Source: Strongyloides papillosus
Taxonomy: Eukaryota > Nematoda > Chromadorea > Rhabditida > Strongyloididae
Length of the DNA: 64,000 bases
NCBI GenBank assembly: GCA_005656395.1
Contig: SRSI01000044.1
Coordinates: 2,081,946 to 2,145,945, forward strand
Reading direction: 5' to 3'
Shown: positions 32,491 to 44,838 of the stretch, in pieces
Position numbering within the stretch: position 1 is the stretch's first letter
Layout: every line of letters begins with the position of its first letter
Notes under the pieces: generated by a model
What the model was told of the DNA's origin: nothing
Database searches by the model: none
The model's input: only the letters and a program-made list of their open reading frames with translations
Program-made: the position numbers and the translations under genes

Positions 32491-35137
32491 CCTGATAATT
32501 ATAAATTTGAATTTTTTTATAGAAAAATAATAAAACAATTTTAATTTAAAAAATTTATTCAATATATACATTAAATTTTACAATAAATTTGAATAATTAT
32601 TTAAAATATTAAAATTCATACAATATATACATTTAATATTAAAATAGATTTGAATAATTAATTAAAATAATAAAATTCAAACAAAAAAATTAAATACAAG
32701 ATTTTTAAATAAAGAAAGTAATAATATTGATGACAATGATTGGATTAAGTTTAATATATAAATTAAAAAGACTTATTCGTCATTTAAAGTTAATTTTATT
32801 TCATAAGAGTTGGTTTTATATTTAATTTAATTGTTATATATTATTACAGATTTGTCAACTTAATAATTTATTACTATAATTTCATTGATAAATTTAATTT
32901 CAAATTTCACTACAGACAAGAATTAAGGAGAATTTTTAATCAAATAATAGTTGAAAATAAAAAATTGAAACTTTAGATTTGTATCAGTATTTTGTGTAAT
33001 TAATTTTTTATGTTTTAATGTTTAAAATAAAATATTTATCAAAACTTTTTGTTCATAATCTATAATCGTTCTATTAACAATTTTAAAACAAATTCATTTT
33101 TCATATGCCTCTTTAAAATCTTAGATGATTTTATGGCACATAATTATCTATTACAGATTTTGTGATTTTATATTTATGATAAAGTTTATATTTTCAAATG
33201 ATATTAATAATAATTCAATTATAATATTATTTTATTATTAATAAGAAAAATTTAAATGTTAATTTCGTAATATTTTTTACTAGACATATTAATATTGTGT
33301 TATAAATAACTTTCTTCAAAGTTATTAAAAGTTTTTAGACTAATAATGTTTTAAAAGATAACATTCAGGAATAAGAAGGAAACTTAGTATTAAAAGAATT
33401 GATCATTAATTGTCTAAGCTGTCGACCAAATTTTGTACATGTTTTCTTTCAAAATTTTAATATAAAATATATAGATATTTTAATTTTTTATTGTACGACT
33501 GATATAAAATTTAAATAAGTTAAATAAATATTGTAATTTATGTACATTTAAAATTTATATAAGAGTTGTGTTTTTTTGATTGCAGTCATAAAATTTTATT
33601 TATAACAAATATGCTTATGCCAGATATTTTTCGGTACTTCCCCAAAATTATTATATTAATTAACTAATAATTAGAAATTTTCATTAATCAAAAAATAGGT
33701 GATTAAATTTATATTTAAATTTTTAACGTGCTATTTATTTAATCTATAACAAATTAATTTGAATGTTAATTTTATAATATTTAGTTTATTAGTAATGCTA
33801 TTATATTTTAATTAAGAGTTTCTTTAACTTATTTGCTATCTCTAAATATATGTTTTGTATGTCATTATTTAAAATATTTATTTGTTTAAAGTTTTCCCTC
33901 CCCCATTATTTTATATATATTTATCTTACAGGCTATTCTTATTGTGTTTTCTAGATCATTCATAATTGCTTATTCATTATTTTATTAATATTGCAAGTTT
34001 ATTTTTATTAATTTTAAAAGATTTAATAATATAGTATATTGGTTCATTTTTATAAACCTTTTTCGGCACTTTTTCGTTTTGATATTCCACTCGAAAAACG
34101 TGATTTTTGGTTATTAAATTATATTTACATTATATTCTTATTAAAAAACACCCTACGTAACAATGTTTATATTATTTATTAGTAATTGATTTTATCAAAT
34201 TTTGCTAGAGGAAGCAAACATGCTACAATATCGCGCAATACTTACTCAATAATATATAATTCTATGTTCATTTTCCAAACAGTAAAGTTAGTTAAATATT
34301 ATTTACCATATTTCTAGCTGTTTTTCGTGTTTTTATTTCTTCACTTGGTGATACTCCCTTTATTTAAATTATCAGAGTGTAAGATCTAATTGCAGAATCC
34401 ACAACGTTACGTTCGCAACTAACTTTAAAATAGATAAAATCCTAAGCCTTAAGTTTATTAAACTTGAAGAATCTTCAACTATAAAAATGAATTGTCGAAT
34501 TTTCCTTAATAAGAATCTAAATAATTGTCATAAGGATCCTGAAATCTCTTTTTAATATTGTATCAATGAATGGTTTGCCATCTCTACTACACACCTATCC
34601 AAATTTCTATAGACATATTTAATTTTACTTAGTAAAATTACAACAATTTAGTTAAAATTATTAATTCATTTAGAATTTTTTTCATTATCACTGAAAAAGT
34701 AAAATATTATTATTTTAAAACACCTTGAATTATTAAATAATCATTTTGTTAGTGTGGAAATTCAAAATTGAGAGTAACTTATTTGAAGTATACACTCTCA
34801 AAATGAATGGGATGCTTCATCAGTTATTTTTGCTTCAGAATTAATAAAAATTTTACTTTTTTTACTTTATCAACGTGAAAGTAGAATGTTATTATTATTA
34901 AATACCTTATTTTAACATATAATCATTTTTTTACCACTTAGATTCAAATTTAAAAATAGCCCTACCGAAACAAAAATGTACCGAATTCTAAGTTTAAACG
35001 TTTTGTTACTTTAAATCTCATATTAATTAAATTTTCTATTAATATCGTTGTTACAAATGTGTTTTTTATCTTATGTTTGTAATAATTATTATATTATACT
35101 AATTTTTTTAATTTTAGACAGAAAAAAACAGGAGAAA
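32491..35137. other. AT-rich spacer, possibly holding the Helitron 5' end
   Basis: 2.6 kb without a supported gene. The Helitron 5' terminus should lie somewhere here if the element is whole, but Helitron left ends (TC...) carry too little sequence to place. An acceptor-like TTTTAG at about 35117 precedes the protease ORF, so an upstream exon is possible. Confidence 0.4.
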
Positions 35138-35944
35138 ATGGAATTCGTCAACAATTTATTGAAAAAGGTCAATAAAATTGACATTCCAAAAAATCCAAAT
35201 TGTGGAACTGTTGACTCAGGGCACCATAATTTTAGACGTGATTTCGTTCGCTCGAGCCATGTCACTGTTTTGAATGGTAACGTTAAATTAACGTGTGTTC
35301 TTGATATTAATGCTATCGTTAACTCGATTATCATTAAAAATAATAGCGAAATCATTAACATGGTTAAAACTATTAAAACTAAAAAAAGTTGTGCTGGAGG
35401 CATAGTAATTCAAAATGATTACTTGCCAATAAATTCCAATAGTACAACTTTTTTTAATATTTTGCAAGCTGATATGTGCCAAGCGTCTTTAGGACAAAAT
35501 AATCAATGTACTGCAATGTCATCTGCAGCATTGATTATGGCATGTATTAAATCACCATTAAATTAGAATAAATCTGATATAAATAATGTCCTAAATCAAG
35601 GAAACATTTTGTACGAAAGAAGCGTTAACCATTTACGCAGTACAAATGTTCCAATTGATGGTAGAGGTTATTTATCAGTAACTAACATTATACGAGAAAC
35701 AAATTTGTTCAATCGTAAAATAACTTTTAGTACAGCTTCGTGCTATTCATTTGTAGGAAGAGGAATGACGGTTTCCAGAGACGAAACTATCTTTAGTTAC
35801 GTTTTACTTTCAGAAGCATTGAATAGATTAGTAAACGAACATCAGTTTCTAATCTTGATTGCGAATGAAAGGACGTCTTCAATAATACACCATGATGGAG
35901 CATTCTTCTTATTTGATCCACATTCTATGGATCAATATGGAACG
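35138..35944 (+). pseudogene. Helitron N-terminal herpes-tegument-type cysteine protease (Peptidase C76-like)
   Basis: From ATG 35138 the product runs to 35944, where retrotransposon D cuts it. It has the thiol-protease layout seen in herpesvirus large-tegument deubiquitinases and in some invertebrate transposon proteins: nucleophile in GQNNQCTAMS, then DINNVLNQGNILYERS, RGYLSV, and the paired acid and histidine in FFLFDPHS (Asp-x-His). Such enzymes remove ubiquitin or NEDD8; the role in Helitrons is unknown. An in-frame TAG at 35564-35566 stands where a Trp is expected before DIN, one base away from TGG. The domain resumes after D at 43901 (ISEGIAQMVF) and its end is shifted out of frame near 43925. 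Fold assignment rests on motif order and the Cys / Asp-x-His set, not on a search. Confidence 0.65.
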
Positions 35945-36067
35945 TGTTAGATTAGATATTAATATACATATATATTTATTTAATGGTTACACACTTATAA
36001 TAAAAAGAATGACTTATTTCATGAAAATATGTATTTATATATGACAATTAAAAGTCATCGTTTGTTA
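35945..36067 (-). repeat. 3' LTR of retrotransposon D
   Basis: 123 bp, unusually short for a Gypsy-type LTR. It differs from the 5' copy at two sites (TATATAT versus TACATAT; AAAAGTC versus AAAGGTC). On the minus strand it ends in TCTAACA. Confidence 0.9.
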
Positions 36068-36087
36068 CATCTATCATTCCCCTCCTC

Positions 36088-39000
36088 TCAGCTTCTCCAC
36101 GGTTTTGTAAACATTCTAGACGACTGGGAAAAATCTCTCTTTGAATTTCTTAAACTCATTGTAAAAGGAGCTGTTGGTATTTTTGGATTTCTCACTTTTT
36201 CATTTTTATGCATTTCTTTTAATACTTCACTAATTTCTTTATCTAGCTCTGTGACTGTATTTTCGGAATCTTTTCCACTTTCATCATCTTTTCCACCTTC
36301 TTTTGTCTCAGAATCTAACAAAATTTCTAAATTTTGTTCATTAACTTTCTTTCTATCAATCATTTTTTTACGTATGCAGTCATTATGTATGACATATTCT
36401 CTACCATTTGATATTTTCTTTAATCTACATATCTGAGATCCTGAATTTTCTACAACAATAGCCTCTTCGTAACAATTCATTCTCTGCAATCGAAACATAA
36501 CTCTTTCATCAACCAAAAACTTCGGTGCCTTTCCTTTATCTACGAATTGCAACATCAATCAATCTTTATTCACATTATCGTTAAAAATCATTTTATTTGG
36601 AGATAATTCATGGTTACCACATGGAACTCTATTCATATCTTCTAATATTCTTCTTAAAATTGTTTGTCTTTCTTGTCCATTAGCTTTCTCAAAATTCATT
36701 TTTCTCGCTCTTTTTTTGATTTCTCTAATTAATGTTTCCGCTAGACTATTGCTTTTATGTACTTCTGTTCCAACCAGTAAAAACTGTTTTTCCGGAAAAC
36801 TACTCTTCATCTAATTTGATACTAAACTTCTCTGTTGATCCACCACAATTGTTGAAATTGTTCCAAAGAAACGTTCAATCTCATTTATGAATTCAATAGC
36901 TTTTTTTGGTCTCTCCGAATTAACAATTTTCCCATGTACATATCCAGTGAATGCATCTCTCATTACTAGAAAACTGCTGTTTGTATTATAAAACTGACCT
37001 TGATCCATGTGAATACGTTGTAGGAAATAATTAGCATCCTCCCACCGTTTTTCAGTCTTATTCGCTGATCTCATATATTGTATACAATATTCACATGTTG
37101 AACATACAGTTTCAATATCTTTTAACATTGTTGGCCACCAAAATTCTCTTTCTAAGCGATATTTAATCCCTCTCTTCCCCATATGTGTTTCGTGGGCAAT
37201 ATTTATCATTTCTTTTTGCATATCATATGGTAATACTGTTTTTACACCAACTTTGATTAAACCTTTCTCCATATGTACATCATCTTGCTTTCTGAAAACT
37301 ACAGGGATTTCATTTTTTTCTATCTCTTGCACCCAACTTTGGTACTCTACATCACATTTCGCTACTTCTTTAACTTCTTCATTTGTAAATGTTCTTTTGT
37401 CCAACAAATTTACATGGTTAGCCACAATTATTTCGTCTTCTTCATCACACAAACTATCTGCATCCGTTAATCTAGATAAACAGTCCGCAAATGCTACTGC
37501 TTTTTGACCTCTATATGCTACTTCTAAATTACCAACACTTAATAAAAATTGAGCCCATCGCCAAATTCTAGCACTATAGGTCTTATTCACTAGTCCATTT
37601 GGACCTGGAGAAAATACTTTTGATAGACTTTCATGATCAGTAACCAGTGTTGTTTTCATTCCAATTATTCTTTTAAACCATCTTTTTACTGCATCATAGA
37701 GTCCGAATGCCTCCTTATGTTGAATTGGCCATTTCTTTTGACTACCTTGAAAACACCTACTATGACATTCAATTGGAAGCCATTTCATACCATCATCAGT
37801 TCTTACTTTTGCTTCTAACAATGAACCAACAGCTTCATCTAAAGCATCTGACTGTATTCTATACTCTAAAATTTCTTTTGCATCAATTAAGCTATTTTCT
37901 ATCATTTTTTTACTGATAATTTTCTTTAATTCCTCAAAAGCTTTTATCTCCTCTTCATTAAACTTTTCAAATTTATGTGCTTCTTCCTTTGTTCTTATAC
38001 CATTCAGTTTTTTTTCTAACTTTCTTTTATATAATGCTAAATCCTTTACAAATCTTATCATTGTATTACATAAGCCTAAGAAACTCTTTAACTGAGAAGC
38101 ATTTTGAAGTACCCTCATAGCCAATAACTTTTCTACTCTTCCCATTTTCACTGTATATCCCGATTGTGACAACCAAACTCCACAAAATTCAACTTCTTTT
38201 TTATTTATTTTTACTTTCTTGATGTTTACCCTAACGTTTAGATCTTCTAGAATTCTACCTAACATTTCTACTACATCTTTGTTGTCTTCTTTACTTCTAG
38301 AAACTACCATTAAATCGTCCGTAATATTAAGAATTTGCACCCTGTTCTCCAAATTTCTTTTCTTTATCATGCTTTCTATTACGGATACTACTTTATTTTC
38401 CATAAACATTGAATATAATGCAGGAGCTGGGGCCAACCCTTGACTTAATCTCTTCATCAACATTAGCCCTTTCGGAGTACTCAGTACCGTTCTTGTCCCA
38501 AGCTCCATTTCCAACGCTGTGTATCCATCACTCAAATCAAAAATAGAATATATTAGTTCACCTCTTCCTCGTATTTTATTAATTTTTTCTAACTCACCGT
38601 TAACCGTTTTTATTCTTACCGATGGTATCTCCAAGCCTTTGTTGTATAGACTGAAATCACCAGTAATTCTTACATTGTCTATCGTTAACTTCGTTTGATC
38701 TTTCACTTTACTTAAACCTTTTAATACCGGCACTATTGGATATGCCTCATCACTGTACATAATCGGCTCAAAAATAACCTGTTCTATATAATACTCAATT
38801 TTTTTATTTACTAAATCTTTTAACACATCACTTTTATATTCACGAGGTTTACAAAAATATTTAGTTCTATCTTTTTTCTTCTTTACCTTCAGCAGTACTC
38901 CTTTGACATGTCCCGGTGGATTTGACGTTAAGATAGGAAATTTCTTTTTGAAATCTAAAACTTCCTCATCTAAATGCTTGTCCTCCTCTACCGAAATTAC

Positions 39001-39660
39001 TTTCACTGCCATTGATTGAAGATCATCTAATAACTTCAGTCTATATAAATCTTTTCTTCCTAACAATGCATCTTGTAAGTCCTCAATAATCATCAATTCA
39101 GTTTCAATTTCTTTACTCACACCATTTTTACTAATTACTTCTAGTTTACATTTTAAGTTTCCTAAAACTTTCTTCTTTCCACCTCCTACACTCTTTATAA
39201 ATTTGAATTGACTCTCATCGAGCTCTCTCAGTTGATTTTCATTTAACCATGTATCAGGTACAATAGTATTTTGACATCCTGTATCTGCTTCCATTTCCTT
39301 ATCAATTGTATCATTTCCAAATTTTATAACTGTTCTCATCATGATCTTTTGATCTCCTTCAACTAAACCAATCATCATTACATTATTACAGTCTTCATCA
39401 TCGTTTTCTTCTTCCTCATCAAAAACATTGTTTTCCACTTTTTTTGCCTTCACATAATTACCTTTCTTATTATCATAGACTCTTCTCTTGTTCTTGGTTC
39501 TCAATTCAGGATGTTTGGTCCAACATTCCTTCATGGTATGACTTAATTTTTGGCAATGGTGGCACTTCACATTTGATTTATTTCTTTGGAAAACTTTGTT
39601 AACTTCTATTTCACTCTTCCTCTCTTCTTTGTTTATCAATTCATCAAAAACTTAAACGTT
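36088..39660 (-). pseudogene. Pol of retrotransposon D (zinc knuckle, protease, RT, RNase H, integrase), disabled
   Basis: The frame runs about 1190 codons on the minus strand. Order: zinc knuckle CHHCQKLSHTMKEC; protease EADTGCQNTIV; reverse transcriptase with ITDD in place of the usual Y-x-DD; RNase H (QSDALDEAVGSLL); integrase zinc finger (HETHMGKRGIKYRL to CSTCEYC) with the FWWPTM signature of the Ty3/Gypsy group; integrase core (HMDQGQF, VVDQQRS, NSLAETLIREIKK). Two in-frame stops break the integrase: TAG at 36811-36813 and TGA at 36559-36561. The last part (36558-36088) is an acidic C-terminal tail. Protein identity of these parts is clear despite the stops. Pol begins in a different frame from gag, overlapping it near 39640-39660. 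Confidence 0.85.
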
Positions 39661-39852
39661 CCCTTCAATTCAACTATACTTGGAAACCTTCCTTTCTCAA
39701 CTTCATAACAAGCTTCTTTCACTTTTATCTCTTTATCTTCAACTTTAATTCTTCATTTTCCTGGTAATTTACACTCTTCTACACTCTCATCCTTCGATAC
39801 ATCTAACAGCTTCTTTTTCAAACAAAGATCATATTTTTTATTGCACGATATA

Positions 39853-42800
39853 CACACAAAACCAAATCATTTCTTTTTGACCGACCACCATACAAAACAA
39901 TATACAATACACGAGCATTTTGTTTGACCACCCTCCCATAATTAATAAAAATGCATAGAGCGGTTTGATATAAACAACATTATACATTTTTCATAAAACT
40001 ACACAAGCATTTTTGCATAAACAGATACTATGCTGTTTATAACTTTTTACACATGTTGGTTTTATAAAAAAATCATGTGTCGGTTTAATATACAAATACT
40101 GGTGTGGTTTATAAAAGAATGCCCTATGTTGGTTTATAGGAAAACGTATTATTTTTCACTCAATTATAAATTTAAACTTTATTAATAAAATTAATAATAA
40201 AATCATTTACAATAATAATAAATAAAATTTTATTTATTACAAGATAAAAATACGTAAAAAATATATAAACAACCAGTAAAAAACTTTTTAAATAATTAAA
40301 CGACCGGTTAAAAATGAAAAATTCATCCAGTATTATCTTTCATATTTTTTAGTTTTTTTTCAGCTTCATTCATCCTGTCAAGATTCATTGTAGCTCTTAA
40401 AAAGTTATCTCTAAGAATCCTGTAACGGCTACTTTCATGTGATACTTCTACAAAACCAGTACTTGGATTAGCTTTTAATTTTAGAAATATTTATCTTTTG
40501 ATTTCGTTAGTCAATTCAGCCTATCTTTAGTCCAATTTAGAAATAATAGACTCTTGATCGGGTGACATCATAATTTTAATCTGAAAAAGAAAATAGGGAA
40601 ATATATAAATAAATATTTAAAGGGTGAATATTATTTTTAAAATGAATTAACGACCACTATACATTTTGAAACTATGTAAAAACTTTTCTATTTAAAAAAA
40701 GAAAACACAAGAGTGTCAAAAATACAAATGATTTTTACAATCATACTTTATTTGTTTTTTATTACTATGTTTTAAAAAATTAATTATATAATAATTAAAA
40801 AAATTTTTATTTGTAATAAACTCGGAGCAAGATCCTCTCAACTTAAAGTAAATATTATTTCTTATTAATAACAAAATTTTCTATCCCTTCAATAGTTTCA
40901 TCTACTTGTTTTTCAAAGTACCATCAGTATTTCTTTTTGATTTAACTATTTTTCATTACTGCTTCTTGTCCTGAAATAAGCAAACTAATTTCATATTCAT
41001 TAAATTGAGCTGAATTCTTTAAGGTAGGTATAAAATTTTCTACAAATTTACCAGGTCTTGATACTGCTATTTTATACCTACCAGCATATAAAAATAAAAT
41101 ACAAATAAAAAAAGAGATTTTGCATGATCAACTCATTTTTGTAGAGTTTTAACAAGTCCATCCTTATAACTAGACTTCAAGAGTTGTACTAGTGATTCGT
41201 TAAATTTTTTAAAAAGTAACCCACAACTATTTTTGTTTCTAAAATTATGACTGCTTCAAGGAAAAGATTAACGTCTCCAGAGGTTGTTGATACATAAGGA
41301 GACAGTATATTCTTTTTATATCATTATTGTTATCCATCTCATTTATTAATTTAGTTCTTGTTCCTGAAAATAATAATTCTTCGACTGGCCTATCAAGGAT
41401 TGTAGGTAAAATAAAGTAAATTTTATAAATGATGACTATGCTAATCTTATAAACTTCTATTGGAATCTTAAGAAAGGATACAGTAACAATAACGATATTA
41501 AATTCAACATCGTGGCCACCTACATTAATTAATAAAAACATTATTAAAAATAGCGACTTACGGTTTACAATATATATATGATGATTATTACAATAAATGA
41601 ATGAATGGTGAAATAATAAAAAACTCTTATTTATATATAAAAAAAACTTATCTAAACTTCAATCTTTAAAATTTTACCTTCTCTTTTTTACTATAATATT
41701 TTGCAAACTCAATTCCAGTATTCTTAAAAAGATAATCATTCAACTCTATGTCGTTTTGTCTTTAATAATATACAGGGTGTTCAAAATGTAACATGAAAGG
41801 TTTAAATAAAAATAATTCTCTTTAATGTAATTTTATTTTTATAGTATCATATCCATTTGAAGGCTTAACTTCTAACTTAAAAAACGCTTCAAACAGATTT
41901 TAAAAATATTAGTTTAAAATGTAGTTATGACCATTTTCGTGACTTCCGTTCTTTTTCATAATATTTAGGATTTTTAAACTTTTTTAAAATGACGTAACTT
42001 TTGAAAAATTAATATTTTTTAAAATTTTATATGCATCTTATGGCTCAACTTCTTTTCCACAAAATGGTTTATGAATCATCATTTTATATCTATTTTATGT
42101 AAAGTTATGAAACATATCTTTCATTTTTCCATAGTAAAGAAATTTTCTAATTTTTTTACTATTTTTATAACAAACTAAGAGTAAATATCCAGCTACTATC
42201 GCTAATTAACAAAATTTTATTCAATTAAATATTTGTTGCCCTTTATTATCATAAATAAAATATTTTTTTATACCTATATTTATTAGTTAGAAAATTGTTT
42301 AGAAAATGTTTTTTATAAAATTATTCATATCAACAAATAATATAAATATATGATAATAAATCTTACACTATTCTGTAGAAAAGAGGTTAGGCTATCATAT
42401 GCATATAAATGTTTAATAAAAATAACAAGTTTTCTAAAAGTTATGTCGTTTTGAAAAAGATAAAAATCTTAAAAATTATGAAAAAGAACGGAAGTAACAA
42501 AAATTGTCATAACTTTATTTTAAACTAATAATTTTAAAATCTGTTTAAAGCGTTTTTTATGTTAGAAGTTAGGCTTTCAAATGAATATAATACTATTAAA
42601 ATACGTTCACATTGAAGAGAGTTATTTTCATTCAAACTTTTCATGTTTCTTTTTGGAAACCCTGTATATTAAAAATAACTATTTAAAATATATAAAAAAT
42701 TTGATGCATCTTGTTCTAAGATACAAAATTTTTCAAATAATGCTTTTCATTCTGTTCTAGTACTTTTCTATTCCTCTTTTGATCACTATTTCTTGTTAAA

Positions 42801-43369
42801 CTAAGATTATTCATAATATATATTATTTCATTGTTAAAAGTTTCCTCAAGATCGGTTGATATTTTGGTATTATAGATAAAGAAGAACGGAAAGACCAGGA
42901 AAAATAGATATTGGATGATAAACAGGTTGATAAAAAAACTTTTTTATAACTTAATTGTATTAATTTTTAATGTACCGGTTGATAATACAAATATAATTCT
43001 TATGATTTAATCGTAATATTTTTTATAGATTTTTTAATTATTATTACTATCTAAGTCAATTACAATTTTTAACTTTAAAACTTGTAATATTTATGTTGTA
43101 AATAAATTTTTTTATTAAAATTAATAATTATTACAAAATTATATAAAATGACATCGTCCAGTTCTATCATAATAGTTTTGTAAAGAATGCATTATACATT
43201 ATATGCAAAACAACCTCCCTCATTTTTACCTAAACCACACATAAATTTTTTTAATATAAATGACATTATGCAGTTTCTACTAAAATGCAAAATGTTGTTT
43301 ATATCAAACTGCTGATGTTGGTTTACTTAAAACTGCACGAAAAATGGCGACATGTTTTGGTTTTGTGTG
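39853..43369 (-). mobile_element. Unclassified DNA transposon, copy B (inside D gag)
   Basis: 3517 bp with ends CACACAAAACC (39853-39863) and its exact complement (43359-43369), TA on each side (39851-39852, 43370-43371). Homologous to copy A over its length, in the opposite direction. It carries the same subterminal TAAACC-ACAT motifs and the same two coding relics, on the minus strand (about 42900-40870 and 40575-40330), plus a fold-back MITE at 41773-42664. The longest remaining open piece is 98 codons (41541-41245), containing GTRTKLINEMDNNND. Removal restores the gag frame of D, so the boundaries are exact. It is shorter than A partly because A holds its own insertion. Confidence 0.85.
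41773..42664. mobile_element. Fold-back MITE, 892 bp, in transposon B
   Basis: Ends CAGGGTGTTCAAAA and, inverted, CAGGGTTTCCAAAA, with TA on each side (41771-41772, 42665-42666). The inverted arms run about 240 bp inward (shared features: GAAAGGTTTAAAT / GAAAAGTTTGAAT, TAACTTCTAACTTAAAAAACGC, GAACGGAAGT). Copy A at about 28780 gives the uninterrupted site (TTTTTAATATATTTTTTTAAAG). TA duplication and CAGGG ends suit a Tc1/mariner-type mobiliser, not proven. Confidence 0.85.
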
Positions 43370-43777
43370 TAGCATACAAAATTCCAGCAACTTCATCTTT
43401 TAGTAAGAATTTCCTGTCTACCGACTCCACCACCGAGTTTATCTTCTTAATCAAATCAGTATTCTCTACATTTTCATTTCTTACTAATTCTCTTAATTTT
43501 AACACACTCAGAAACCTATTTTCTTTCACCAGTTTGCCATATGAATTCATGTATGCTTTATCTATATCTTCAGCTGTACTTTCTTTTAACGTTTTTCCTA
43601 TTAAATTTAGTTCCATCCGCACTTTCTCAAACTCGTCTATGGATAAGAAAGTCATCATTTTGTTAACATCATCCTTAACTATAAATCTTATGTACTCCAT
43701 GTTTCGTTCAGCTTGTTCTAGATTTTCTGGAGGTTTCACTCTTTCCCTCAGATCTCTTAAATCCTGATCCTGCGCCA

Positions 43778-43900
43778 TGTTAGATTAGATATTAATATAC
43801 ATACATATTTATTTAATGGTTACACACTTATAATAAAAAGAATGACTTATTTCATGAAAATATGTATTTATATATGACAATTAAAGGTCATCGTTTGTTA
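43778..43900 (-). repeat. 5' LTR of retrotransposon D
   Basis: 123 bp; begins TAACAAACG and ends TCTAACA on the minus strand, followed at once by the TGG of the primer-binding site. Confidence 0.9.
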
Positions 43901-44838
43901 GATATATCAGAAGGTATTGCTCAAATGGTGTTTCGTGTATGCTAATGTTTAACACATTAGGAGATTTAATTGAACATTTACAAGCTAATCAAGTTTGTAA
44001 TAATTCAATATTTGACCTTAATGGTGTAAATATTAGTGTTGAAAATATATCAGATGTTAATTCTGATATTTCAGCAACCAAAAAAAGTGTAAAGGGTAGG
44101 CTATCAAAAATAGTCAAAAAAGAACCTTTACATTTATCTAAAAATAATAAAAATAAAAAAGTCGACTCTAATTTAAATGAAGAAATATCTTTATTAAAAA
44201 TTAGATATGATAAATGTAAAAGACTAAGTGAAAAAAAGAAAATACAAGTGCAGTTAAATAGATTAGAAAAAAAATCTATTGATACTGTTAAAAAAGATTG
44301 TATTGAAACTTTAAAAATATATGAGGTAGTTGATAATAATCTAATTAAAGATTCATTAATAAATAATGAAGAACCAATGGAAATTGATAAACGTGAAAAA
44401 GATGCATCAAATTTACTTATAAATTTCGATGAAGGTATCGATTCTACATTGAGAGAAATAATTGTAATTGAAAGTAAAATTGTAAATTGCAAAAGAGTCA
44501 ATGAAAAGAAGAAATTGCAAGTGCATTTAAATAGATTGCGTAAAAAATTATCACAAGATACTGTTAAATCAAATTCTAATGATATTTCGAAAGTAAATGA
44601 GATAATTGACATTGATCTAAATAAAAATGTTATAGCAGATAATGAAGAGCCAATGGAAATTGATATATGTGAGAATAAAATATCAAAAGATCCAATAGGG
44701 CCTAATGTAGATGTTAATTCTACATTAAAACAAATAAAAGATACTAAAGTAAAAATTAAAAAGAGTAAAAAAAATCGGATACTAATAAATTACGATTGCA
44801 ATTACAAAGATCAAAAAAAAACTTGCCAAAAAGTTTGA
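43901..44838 (+). pseudogene. Helitron linker region, Lys-rich with internal repeats
   Basis: Continues the Helitron polyprotein after retrotransposon D. The first residues finish the protease domain (ISEGIAQMVF, shift, FNTLGDLIEHLQ). The rest is a Lys/Asn/Asp-rich linker containing two related blocks, KCKRLSEKKKIQVQLNRLEK and NCKRVNEKKKLQVHLNRLRK, each followed by an acidic EEPMEID motif. A third, weaker block follows at the frame change near 44800. Such repeats suggest a helical spacer between protease and Rep. Frameshifts lie near 43925 and between 44796 and 44838. Confidence 0.6.

Larger units (their letters stand above)
39636..43778 (-). pseudogene. Gag of retrotransposon D, split by element B
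   Basis: The first 136 codons (43778 to about 43371, MAQDQDLRDLRERVK to KDEVAGILYA) are highly charged and helical. Transposon B then interrupts. Dropping B and one TA lets the frame continue on the other side (ISCNKKYDLCLKKKLLDVSK, then KEACYEVEKGRFPSIVELKG) to a stop at 39636, which confirms both the gag reading and the B insertion. One internal TGA at 39753-39755 is a further lesion. The start codon is unusual: its A is the last base of the 5' LTR and its TG the first two bases of the primer-binding site (TGGCGCAGG). Pol lies in another frame overlapping the end. Confidence 0.75.
35945..43900 (-). mobile_element. LTR retrotransposon D (Gypsy-like), defective, holding element B
   Basis: Direct 123-bp LTRs at 35945-36067 and 43778-43900, differing at two positions by eye. 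In minus-strand order: 5' LTR, gag starting exactly at the LTR edge, nested transposon B, the rest of gag, pol, a polypurine tract (GAGAGGAGGGGAATG, about 36071-36087) and 3' LTR. It lies inside the Helitron protease domain. No target duplication is visible (flanks GAACG and GATAT), yet the flanks join in frame. Gag and pol carry stops, so this copy is dead. Confidence 0.85.

Noticed and set aside
43285..43767. 160-codon plus-strand frame opposite gag of element D
   Set aside because: Ser/Phe-rich mirror of the charged gag frame on the minus strand; no independent evidence.
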